Source: Candidatus Falkowiibacteriota bacterium
GTDB taxonomy: Bacteria > Patescibacteriota > Patescibacteriia > Patescibacteriales > JALSMD01
Direction of reading: 5' to 3'
Assembly: GCA_026987855.1 (NCBI GenBank)
Contig: JALSMD010000099.1
Coordinates: 1-10,581 of the forward strand
DNA: 10,581 bases
Shown one piece after another: positions 1-5,090 of this stretch (position 1 is its first letter; each line of letters opens with the position of its first letter). Made by a program: the position numbers and the translations under genes. The notes under the pieces were generated by a model. That model saw only the letters and a list, made by a program, of their open reading frames with translations, ran no database searches and was not told where the DNA came from.

Positions 1-50
1 TTAAGTTTAAAATGCATTTGTTTTTTTATTTTAAAAACAATGTTAAAGTT

Positions 51-89
51 AGGGGGATAGTTTTGGGGGTTCCTGAAACTATTCCTCCT
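51..89 (+). promoter_or_regulatory. Hairpin upstream of the Ig-like surface protein gene
   Basis: Bases 51-63 (AGGGGGATAGTTT) pair with 76-89 (AAACTATTCCTCCT), giving about 13 bp with one G-U pair and one bulged T; the 12-base loop is G-rich. No U-tract follows, so it does not look like a complete intrinsic terminator. It sits 23 bases before the ATG at 113 and could be a 5' leader structure of that gene or the end of an upstream transcript. A TAAAAT hexamer at 8-13 might be a -10 box whose -35 lies outside the window, which would put the hairpin in the leader; this is a guess. No Shine-Dalgarno motif lies between the hairpin and the ATG. Confidence 0.45.
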
Positions 90-112
90 ATCTTTAATAC
101 AAAAAAACAAAT

Positions 113-1363
113 ATGAAAGAAAAAATCAAAAAATACCTAATTTTTATTATTATTTTTGTGTTGTTGTTTAATTTAAACATGTCAGTATTAGCAGCTCAGC
201 AACCACAAATTCCTGTTATAGAACAAATTAAAACTCAGTATAGTTATGGTAATTTTGTTAAAGGTAAAAGTGAGAAAAATACGGAAATTTTAATGTATAT
301 TAATGGTCAATATTATCAAACAATTCAAATAAAAAAATGTAATAATTTTTTATGTCGATTTGAATTAAATGATTTAGAATTAAAACCCGGCAATTATAAG
401 GTTTTTTTTATTGCTAAAGACAAAACATCATTAGTTTTATCTGCTCCCACCAAAGAATATAATTTTATTGTTAAAAACATCCCAGCTCCAACTTTGGTAA
501 AAATAGTAAAAGGTAATATTTTAACTGGTTTAACTATAAGCGGCACAAAAGTTAAAGTCTTTGTAGATGACAAATATGACGGAGAAACTGATATTTTATA
601 TCATAATTCTGGGACTGCTAATTTTGCTTATAGAATTAAAGACAATACACCAGGAAGGCATTTAATAAAAGTTAAAGCTGTAAATAAATTAAAAAAGGAA
701 AGCGATTTTTCTAAGGGTATTGAATTTTTTGTAGATTATCCCTACCCAGCCCCAATTTTATTTGAGGAATTAACAAAAAAAGAAAATAAAGAAAAAGTGT
801 TGATAGTTGGAGTAGTAAAAAGCAATTCTTATGTTCAGCTTTTTTTAGATAATAAATTGTTTCAAGAAAGCGATCTTTTGACAGATTCATCTGGAACTGC
901 TAATTTTGCTTTTAGAGTTTCTGGCTTGACAGAAGGAAAGCATTTAGTATATACTGTTGCCATAAATAAAGACAAAACAAAAATTAGTTCAAAGTCTAAT
1001 GTCGTTGCTTTTTTAATAAAGAAGAAGGTAGTTCCGAAAATTAGCCAAAAAGCAGCTCAAGAAACAAATAAAGCCGCTTTAAAATCTAATAAAATTGTTG
1101 TAAAGGGAACAGAATTTGAACAAACCTCAAGCGACAAAGAAGGTCTAGAAAAAAAAGAAAACTTAAAATCAGATGATAATGATAATGTTGTTATTCCTTC
1201 TATAGACAATAAAAATAATAAAAAAACAGGTGGTTTAATTAATGAAAAAAAACAAAATCAGAATACATTAAATATAATTATTTTTGTTTTGTTTTTGGTT
1301 ATTATTATTACTTGGATTTTTTGGGTTAATAGAGAATTAATTAAAGAAAAAAATAAAAAATAA
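113..1363 (+). CDS. Exported, C-terminally anchored protein with three Ig-like repeats
   Basis: This is a 416-residue surface protein of unknown specific function. Residues 1-28 form a signal peptide or anchor: lysine-rich start, hydrophobic core at 8-23, and a possible cleavage site after the VLAA at 25-28. Three beta-rich, Ig-like segments follow at about 31-120, 124-208 and 212-303. The second and third are clear repeats: each begins with PAP (124-126, 212-214), has a V-F-V-D or L-F-L-D strand, then SGTANFA (166-172 and 260-266), then a G-(R/K)-H-L turn and an alanine-asparagine-lysine strand. The first segment is more diverged and holds the only two cysteines (C76, C81), a possible disulfide. 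Residues 304-384 are a polar, lysine/asparagine-rich linker, and 385-405 a transmembrane helix with a basic tail (RELIKEKNKK). The tail resembles a plain membrane anchor; there is no LPXTG motif. Such proteins are usually adhesins or envelope-structure proteins, but that is inference. No Shine-Dalgarno motif precedes the ATG. The gene is monocistronic within the window. Confidence 0.85.
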   Translation: MKEKIKKYLIFIIIFVLLFNLNMSVLAAQQPQIPVIEQIKTQYSYGNFVKGKSEKNTEILMYINGQYYQTIQIKKCNNFLCRFELNDLELKPGNYKVFFIAKDKTSLVLSAPTKEYNFIVKNIPAPTLVKIVKGNILTGLTISGTKVKVFVDDKYDGETDILYHNSGTANFAYRIKDNTPGRHLIKVKAVNKLKKESDFSKGIEFFVDYPYPAPILFEELTKKENKEKVLIVGVVKSNSYVQLFLDNKLFQESDLLTDSSGTANFAFRVSGLTEGKHLVYTVAINKDKTKISSKSNVVAFLIKKKVVPKISQKAAQETNKAALKSNKIVVKGTEFEQTSSDKEGLEKKENLKSDDNDNVVIPSIDNKNNKKTGGLINEKKQNQNTLNIIIFVLFLVIIITWIFWVNRELIKEKNKK

Positions 1364-1398
1364 AAACAAATATCCCCAGACAGGCCCCTTCTATTTTT

Positions 1399-1427
1399 AA
1401 AAAGCTCCCACTTTGTGGGGGCTTTTT
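1399..1427. terminator. Bidirectional intrinsic terminator
   Basis: AAAAAGCTCCCAC (1399-1411) pairs with GTGGGGGCTTTTT (1415-1427) around a TTT loop: 13 bp with a single G-U pair. The stem has T-runs on both strands, so it can end both the rightward surface-protein gene and the leftward kinase-methyltransferase pair, whose last stop codon is only 8 bases away. Confidence 0.9.
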
Positions 1428-1434
1428 ATTGTGG

Positions 1435-2592
1435 TTATATTTTTGTAAGGATTATTATTTCTCTCATTACTTTTTGTTTGGGACGGCCGTACAATAGCCC
1501 CCTTTTATTTAAAAAGGGTTGTGGCAATGGATTGGTAATTTTCAATGGTTTATAATCAGGATTAATATAATGTTTTTTGTTTTTTTGACAAAAAACAGGC
1601 CAAACCATTACTATTTTTCTGTTTGGTTTTAAAATTTTATTAAATTCTTTTAATGCTCTGGAATATAACCCCTCTAATTTTTTAATTGTTTGAGTTATGT
1701 TTATTTTTCCTCTTTGTGGCCCCAAATATGGTTCTGTAATTATAGCATCAATATTAGAGAGGTATTTTGATAAATTTTTAACATCACACCGAAATAGTTT
1801 AGGTTGGATGATAATATGAAAATTTGTTTGTATCCATTTAATGTTTTTTTGAGTGTCATTAATGGCTTTAGAGGATATATCTGTTCCAATAATTTTTTTA
1901 TATCCCATTAACATAGCCTCTGTTAAAATTGTTCCTGACCCACAGAATGGATCTAAAATAATTTGATCTGTGTTTACTTGGGCTAAATTAATCATAATTT
2001 GGGCCAATTTAGGAGGAATCATTCCCGACAAATCATCTCGAGAAGGGCGACCAAAATCCCGAAAAGACAATGTTTTAAAGTCTTGTGCAGCAATAGTAAC
2101 TCCTACAAGAAGTTTTTGTTGTGTTTTAATTAAGATAAACTCTATTCCTTTTCTTTGTTTGTTAGGCAGTTCAATCATTTTATTTTGAGTAATAATCACA
2201 CTTGATAAATTTTTTTCTCGGCTATTTAACCACCTGCTTTTGATGCCCTGTTTTTTTAATTCTCTTTTAATGTTCATAGCAAGATCAATAAGGGAAATCC
2301 TATCTCCAAAGGCGCTAAAACCAAAGATAACTTTCTGATTGCCAGGAAAATGTTTTTTAATAGTTTGTATAATGGTTAAGTCTAAATTCTGTTCATTAAT
2401 TTCAGCAATAATTTTACCAACCTTAACTACCCCTCCAACTTTTTTAATAAAATCATTCAATTTTAATTTTTCGGCTAACTTTACAATAAAAACATTATCA
2501 AATAGTTGGTAATTATCAATGTGAAGCTGGCTGTTTAATTCTGCTATAGATAAGAGAGGATGAGAGCCCAAGACAAAAAAATATTTTTCCAT
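1435..2592 (-). CDS. THUMP-domain, Trm11/TrmG10-type RNA methyltransferase
   Basis: This 385-residue SAM-dependent methyltransferase most likely modifies a base in tRNA; the archaeal and eukaryotic relatives Trm11 and TrmG10 make N2-methylguanosine at position 10. The N-terminal segment (YFFVLGSHPLLSIAEL, 4-19) and residues to about 165 fit the THUMP-containing RNA-binding half. RPSRDDLSGMIPPKLAQ (182-198) matches the linker conserved in this group (RPxxxxGxMxPxLA). The Rossmann fold carries motif I DPFCGSGT (214-221), an acidic ribose-binding residue D238 in GTDIS, and motif IV TEPYLG (286-291) in place of the usual DPPYG. The gene lies 6 bases after the ROK kinase and is probably cotranscribed with it. 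Its start has no Shine-Dalgarno motif, so coupling to the upstream stop is possible. The family is confident; the exact substrate base and position are not. A DNA N4/N6 methyltransferase is a less likely alternative, given the THUMP half and the lack of any restriction partner. Confidence 0.8.
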   Translation of the reverse strand: MEKYFFVLGSHPLLSIAELNSQLHIDNYQLFDNVFIVKLAEKLKLNDFIKKVGGVVKVGKIIAEINEQNLDLTIIQTIKKHFPGNQKVIFGFSAFGDRISLIDLAMNIKRELKKQGIKSRWLNSREKNLSSVIITQNKMIELPNKQRKGIEFILIKTQQKLLVGVTIAAQDFKTLSFRDFGRPSRDDLSGMIPPKLAQIMINLAQVNTDQIILDPFCGSGTILTEAMLMGYKKIIGTDISSKAINDTQKNIKWIQTNFHIIIQPKLFRCDVKNLSKYLSNIDAIITEPYLGPQRGKINITQTIKKLEGLYSRALKEFNKILKPNRKIVMVWPVFCQKNKKHYINPDYKPLKITNPLPQPFLNKRGLLYGRPKQKVMREIIILTKI

Positions 2593-2598
2593 ATAAAA

Positions 2599-3453
2599 TT
2601 ATTCTACTAATAGAGCAGCACCTATTGCCCCTGCTCTTTTTCCTAATTTACTTTTTAGAATTTTTATTTTTTGAGATTCACTAGAAGCGATGTGTTTGGC
2701 CATAGTTTTTTTTGTATGAGACAAAAATAAGTCACTAACCTCACTTACACCTCCTCCAATTACAACAACTTCTGGGTCTAAAATGTTGACAATGTTTGCT
2801 AAAGCAAAACCTAAGTCTTTTCCCAACTCAGCAAATGTTTTTTCTGCTAGCATATTGCCTTTGTATGCTTCATGGGCAATTAAGGCCGGATTGTTTTTAG
2901 TTAAGCGATGATAAGCTTCTTCTAACTCTAATCCATTTTCAAAATTGATGACCATAGAGCCTGGTTCTCCTGCTCCTCCATGGGCACCTTGATATATTTG
3001 ATTGTTGAACCACCACGCGCCACCAATTCCTGTTCCTATTACAATTCCATAAATATTATTATATTTTTGAACTGCTCCTAAATGTTTTTCAGCCCTTAAA
3101 AAGCAATTAGCGTCATTATCTAAAAATATAGGAAGATTAGTTATTTCTTTAAGTTTAGTTATTATTTCTGTATTATTAATAATAGGTATGTTGGGCGAAT
3201 CTAAAATTTTTTCTTCTTTATAGTTAATTGTTCCTGCTATCCCCAATCCAATCCCTTTGATTTTTATTTTGTTTTTACGAGCTTTTTCTTCTAGAGGGCT
3301 TATAAGAGCGTTTAGCATTATAAAAAAATGTTCTACATTGTCTTTTGGTGTAGCTAAGATATATTCTTCAATAACTTTTTCTCCATCAAAAAGTATGGCT
3401 AACATTTTAGTTCCCCCAATATCAATTCCAATTGTATATGTTTTTTTTGGCAT
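2599..3453 (-). CDS. ROK-family sugar kinase lacking the zinc motif
   Basis: This 284-residue protein is a ROK (repressor/ORF/kinase) family member that should phosphorylate a sugar with ATP; glucose, fructose, mannose or N-acetyl sugars are typical substrates and the sequence does not choose between them. It has no N-terminal DNA-binding domain, so it is a kinase rather than a repressor. The first phosphate-binding loop is IGIDIGGTK (8-16). DNDAN (112-116) holds the presumed catalytic Asp114. GTGIGG (140-145) and GAHGGAGEPGS (156-166) follow, and DPEVVVIGGG (226-235) is the second nucleotide-binding stretch. The usual GExGH ends in serine (S166), and the CxCGxxGC zinc cluster that normally follows is absent. 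I start the gene at the ATG at 3451-3453 because the IDIGGTK motif then falls at the normal distance. A good promoter (3476-3503) lies between it and the farther-upstream ATG at 3507, and AGATAGG lies a few bases before the ATG. The methyltransferase gene follows 6 bases downstream. Confidence 0.88.
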   Translation of the reverse strand: MPKKTYTIGIDIGGTKMLAILFDGEKVIEEYILATPKDNVEHFFIMLNALISPLEEKARKNKIKIKGIGLGIAGTINYKEEKILDSPNIPIINNTEIITKLKEITNLPIFLDNDANCFLRAEKHLGAVQKYNNIYGIVIGTGIGGAWWFNNQIYQGAHGGAGEPGSMVINFENGLELEEAYHRLTKNNPALIAHEAYKGNMLAEKTFAELGKDLGFALANIVNILDPEVVVIGGGVSEVSDLFLSHTKKTMAKHIASSESQKIKILKSKLGKRAGAIGAALLVE

Positions 3454-3475
3454 AAATTTTAACCTATCTCTTTTT

Positions 3476-3503
3476 ATTATACCAAACAAAAGCAAAAAAA
3501 CAA
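3476..3503 (-). promoter_or_regulatory. Promoter of the ROK kinase-methyltransferase operon
   Basis: On the minus strand a perfect -10 TATAAT (3476-3481) lies 16 bases after a TTGTTT -35 (3498-3503). The predicted start near 3469 leaves a leader of about 16 bases before the ATG at 3453. The -35 box overlaps the foot and T-tail of the tRNA-Cys terminator, so one transcript ends where the next begins. Confidence 0.6.
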
Positions 3504-3539
3504 ACAAAAACCACGTTTTTTCGTGGTTTTTGTTTGTTT
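3498..3539 (-). terminator. Intrinsic terminator of tRNA-Cys
   Basis: Bases 3498-3515 pair without mismatch with 3522-3539 (18 bp, including the CCACG/CGTGG core) around a loop of six T. On the minus strand the stem is followed by a T-rich tail. It starts at the last base of the encoded CCA, so the tRNA precursor would have almost no 3' trailer apart from the hairpin itself. Confidence 0.85.
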
Positions 3540-3612
3540 GGAGGCCTGAGGGGGAATCGAACCCCCGATGAGAGTTTTGCAGACTCTTGCCTTACCACTT
3601 GGCGATCAGGCC
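3539..3612 (-). tRNA. tRNA-Cys (anticodon GCA) with encoded CCA
   Basis: Read on the minus strand, the acceptor GGCCTGA (5' end at 3612) pairs with TCAGGCC (3543-3549). A GCC/GGC D-stem, anticodon arm AGAGT-CTGCAAA-ACTCT with anticodon GCA, and a T-arm GGGGG-TTCGAAT-CCCCC complete the cloverleaf. The discriminator base is U (3542), the identity base of bacterial tRNA-Cys, and CCA is encoded at 3539-3541. All stems pair perfectly. The base pair content is far richer in G+C than the flanks, as expected for a tRNA. It decodes UGC/UGU. Confidence 0.97.
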
Positions 3613-3622
3613 ATCTGGTCAT

Positions 3623-3651
3623 ATATTATCAATAGTTTGACAGCTAGTCAA
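3623..3651 (-). promoter_or_regulatory. Promoter of tRNA-Cys
   Basis: On the minus strand TTGACT (3646-3651) and TAATAT (3623-3628) are separated by exactly 17 bases. The predicted start near 3616 gives a 5' leader of only a few bases before the mature tRNA end at 3612. It is one of the two best sigma-70-type promoters in the window. Confidence 0.75.
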
Positions 3652-3665
3652 TATTTTGTTAGTTT
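3637..3665 (+). promoter_or_regulatory. Candidate divergent promoter for yidD-yidC
   Basis: A consensus -35 TTGACA (3637-3642) points rightward, with a weak -10 TAGTTT (3660-3665) at 17 bases. It would start transcription near 3672, about 14 bases before the ATG at 3686. It interlocks with the tRNA-Cys -35 on the other strand: TTGAC and GTCAA form an inverted repeat over 3637-3651. The weak -10 keeps confidence low. Confidence 0.4.
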
Positions 3666-3685
3666 TTAAAAAGAAGATAAAAGTT

Positions 3686-3946
3686 ATGAAAAATATAGAA
3701 ATTAAATATTTTGTTAGATATTTTGTTGTTAGTTTAATAAAATTATATCAAAAAATCCTATCTTTTGATCATGGATTTTTTCGTTTTTTATTTCCCTTTG
3801 GGTATTGTCGTTTTAAACCCACTTGTTCAGAGTATGCGATACAAGCTATTCAAAAATATGGAATAATTAAAGGGACATTAAAAGCTGGGTGGAGAATTTT
3901 ACGATGTAATCCATGGAATAAAGGGGGTTGGGACCCATTAAAATAA
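3686..3946 (+). CDS. yidD: Membrane protein insertion efficiency factor YidD
   Basis: This is the 86-residue YidD (UPF0161) protein, a small membrane-associated factor that assists YidC-dependent insertion. Its whole signature is present: LIKLYQKILS (17-26), the cysteine motif CRFKPTCSEY (41-50), AIQKYG (54-59), KAGWRILRCNPW (66-77) and GGWDP (80-84). Cysteines fall at 41, 47 and 74. The N-terminal 25 residues look amphipathic, as in the family. I use the ATG at 3686, which gives the normal family length; the TTG in the same frame at 3656 would lie upstream of the predicted transcription start. A weak purine stretch (AAGAAG) precedes the ATG. yidC begins 24 bases downstream, the standard gene pair, but rpmH and rnpA, which usually come just before, are replaced here by the divergent tRNA-Cys. 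Confidence 0.93.
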   Translation: MKNIEIKYFVRYFVVSLIKLYQKILSFDHGFFRFLFPFGYCRFKPTCSEYAIQAIQKYGIIKGTLKAGWRILRCNPWNKGGWDPLK

Positions 3947-3970
3947 TTATTATTAACATGTTAACTTTTT

Positions 3971-4693
3971 ATGTTTACAATTTTGTTCTATCAGCCGATA
4001 TTAAATCTTTTAGTTTTTTTATATGATATTATTCCTGGGCATGATTTAGGGGTAGCCATTATTTTATTAACAATTATTGTTAAACTGGCTTTGTGGCCAC
4101 TATCCAGAAAGTCTATAAAAAGCCAAAAAGCATTACAAGATTTACAGCCAAAAATAGAGGAAATAAAGAAAAAGTACGCTAATAATAAAGAAGAGATGGG
4201 GCGGGCTATGATGCAGCTTTATAAAGAAAATAAGGTTAATCCTTTTTCCTCTTGTTTACCGCTTTTGATTCAACTTCCTTTTTTTATAGCAATTTTCAGA
4301 GTGTTTAAAGATGGTTTTACAAATGGTTCTCTAGATTTAGTTTATCCTTTTATTTCTCGCCCAGAATTTATAAATAGTGTTTCGTTAGGAATGTTTGATT
4401 TGTCTCAACCTAATAAATTTTTAGCCATTCTAGCTGGAGCTGCTCAATTTATTCAAACTCATATGATGTCGCGCCAACAACCTGAAATTAAGACAGAAGG
4501 ATCCAAGGATGAAAATATGATGGCTATTATGAACAAACAAATGATGTATATGATGCCTGTTTTAACAATTATTATCGGCTTTACTTTACCAGGAGGACTT
4601 GCCTTATATTGGTTAACCACTACAATTTTAACTATTATTCAACAATTTTACATCTTTAAAAAACAAAACCAAAAAGAAAAAGTAACAGCTTGA
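3971..4693 (+). CDS. yidC: Membrane protein insertase YidC/Oxa1
   Basis: This 240-residue protein is a short-form YidC/Oxa1 insertase, placing proteins into the cytoplasmic membrane alone or with SecYEG. It lacks the large periplasmic domain of Gram-negative YidC and a lipoprotein signal, so it starts almost at the core. Core segments are TM1 at about 28-44, the charged cytoplasmic hairpin 45-90 with LQPKIEEIKKKYA (58-70), VNPFSSCLPLLIQLPFF (89-105) leading TM2, TM3 near 148-166, and the closing TM4/TM5 hairpin at about 191-230 with LPGGLALYW (206-214). The positive groove residue in TM1, arginine in Bacillus YidC, is probably Lys38 here (alignment by eye). A methionine-rich stretch (183-195) precedes TM4. 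The tail is basic (KKQNQKEK). It ends in TGA, the only TGA stop in the window, and a strong terminator follows 27 bases later. No jag gene follows. Confidence 0.95.
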   Translation: MFTILFYQPILNLLVFLYDIIPGHDLGVAIILLTIIVKLALWPLSRKSIKSQKALQDLQPKIEEIKKKYANNKEEMGRAMMQLYKENKVNPFSSCLPLLIQLPFFIAIFRVFKDGFTNGSLDLVYPFISRPEFINSVSLGMFDLSQPNKFLAILAGAAQFIQTHMMSRQQPEIKTEGSKDENMMAIMNKQMMYMMPVLTIIIGFTLPGGLALYWLTTTILTIIQQFYIFKKQNQKEKVTA

Positions 4694-4720
4694 AGTTTGG
4701 TTAAATTTGAAAAGTTTATG

Positions 4721-4750
4721 ATAATAAGGGCATTATAATGCCCTTATTAT
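4721..4750 (+). terminator. Intrinsic terminator of yidD-yidC
   Basis: ATAATAAGGGCAT (4721-4733) and ATGCCCTTATTAT (4738-4750) form a perfect 13-bp stem with a TATA loop, followed by TTTATTATA. It lies 27 bases after the yidC stop codon and separates yidD-yidC from the rny cluster. Confidence 0.85.
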
Positions 4751-4864
4751 TTTATTATAAAAAATTTAAAAAATATGATTTATGACTGTCTCAGTTATAA
4801 TGTTTAAGGCGTTAGAATGAATGTTGTAAAATCTATTTTAAAGCGGGAATTGGGAAGAGAACAC

Positions 4865-4893
4865 TTTACAAAACAAAAAACTTATGGTAAGAT
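4865..4893 (+). promoter_or_regulatory. Promoter of rny-ymdB
   Basis: TTTACA (4865-4870) and TAAGAT (4888-4893) are 17 bases apart, with TG at 4885-4886 giving an extended -10 (TGGTAAGAT). The predicted start near 4900 leaves a leader of about 190 bases before the rny ATG, covering the structured segment at 4924-5080. It is the best promoter candidate upstream of rny. Confidence 0.6.
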
Positions 4894-4923
4894 ACCTATA
4901 GTTTTATTATATAATTAATTAAG

Positions 4924-5080
4924 TATTCTGTTGTTAGATTTTTGGTTGATAGATAATAAAACAATGAAATATTCTCTAATTTTAGCAAAAAAAACTAAAT
5001 ATTCGAAAGAAAACCAAAAACAAAACAAATTGTTTTGTTTGTAAGTTTTTGGTTTTTTATCAACCCCTAACGACAGAATA
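4924..5080 (+). ncRNA. Structured rny leader or small RNA (new candidate)
   Basis: Two distant arms are complementary. TATTCTGTTGTTAG (4924-4937) pairs over 14 bp with 5067-5080, including one T-G pair. After a 6-base bulge on one side, GGTTGATAGA (4944-4953) pairs over 10 bp with 5056-5065. They enclose about 100 AT-rich bases carrying a second nested hairpin (5014-5052). The outer helices contain seven G-C pairs in the first part alone or nearby, which is more than AT-rich background pairing would suggest. The segment starts about 24 bases into the predicted transcript and ends 10 bases before the rny ATG, so it is most simply a 5' leader. A stand-alone RNA ending at the T-run 5053-5058, or a MITE-like element (TA at both ends of the inverted repeat), also fits. 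I match it to no known RNA family. Confidence 0.45.
5014..5058 (+). terminator. Terminator-like hairpin inside the rny leader
   Basis: CCAAAAACAAAAC (5014-5026) pairs with GTTTTGTTT (5032-5040) and, after a small GTAA bulge, with GTTTTTGG (5045-5052); six T follow (5053-5058). The shape is an intrinsic terminator, though the stem is weak in G+C. It lies 33 bases before the rny ATG and downstream of the rny promoter, so it would end or attenuate transcription before rny. Confidence 0.45.
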
Positions 5081-5090
5081 ATATAAATTT

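Larger units (their letters stand above)
4694..5090. other. 397-base intergenic region between yidC and rny
   Basis: In order it holds the yidC terminator (4721-4750), an AT-rich stretch with a small 8-bp hairpin at 4781-4799 overlapping a TATAAT without a partner -35, a good promoter (4865-4893), and a long structured segment (4924-5080) ending 10 bases before the rny ATG. Two short ORFs occur: 33 codons at 4817-4918 and 26 codons at 4964-5044. Neither has a ribosome binding site or recognisable similarity. Confidence 0.7.

Noticed and set aside
18..40. TTGTTTTT / AAAAACAA inverted repeat
   Set aside because: Only eight mostly A-T pairs; expected by chance in this composition.
3454..3507. 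Upstream extension of the ROK kinase by 18 residues from an ATG at 3507
   Set aside because: It would run through the promoter -10/-35 and the tRNA terminator, and adds a hydrophobic stretch not seen before the IDIGGTK motif in ROK kinases.
3257..3571. Plus-strand open frame opposite the ROK kinase and tRNA-Cys
   Set aside because: It is antisense to a well-supported kinase and runs into the tRNA; no protein features support it.
3656..3685. TTG start for yidD adding 10 residues
   Set aside because: It lies upstream of the predicted transcription start and gives an over-long N-terminus; the ATG at 3686 gives the normal length.
4691..4720. TGA read as an amino acid (recoded genetic code, as in Gracilibacteria and SR1)
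   Set aside because: Reading through the yidC TGA would add an unrelated tail running into the terminator; the stop gives a normal YidC end, and no other gene needs a recoded TGA.
4796..4801. TATAAT as an rny promoter
   Set aside because: No acceptable -35 at 16-18 bases; the pair at 4865-4893 with an extended -10 is better.
4817..4918. 33-codon ORF between yidC and rny
   Set aside because: No ribosome binding site, no recognisable similarity, and it overlaps the rny promoter; length is within chance for this composition.
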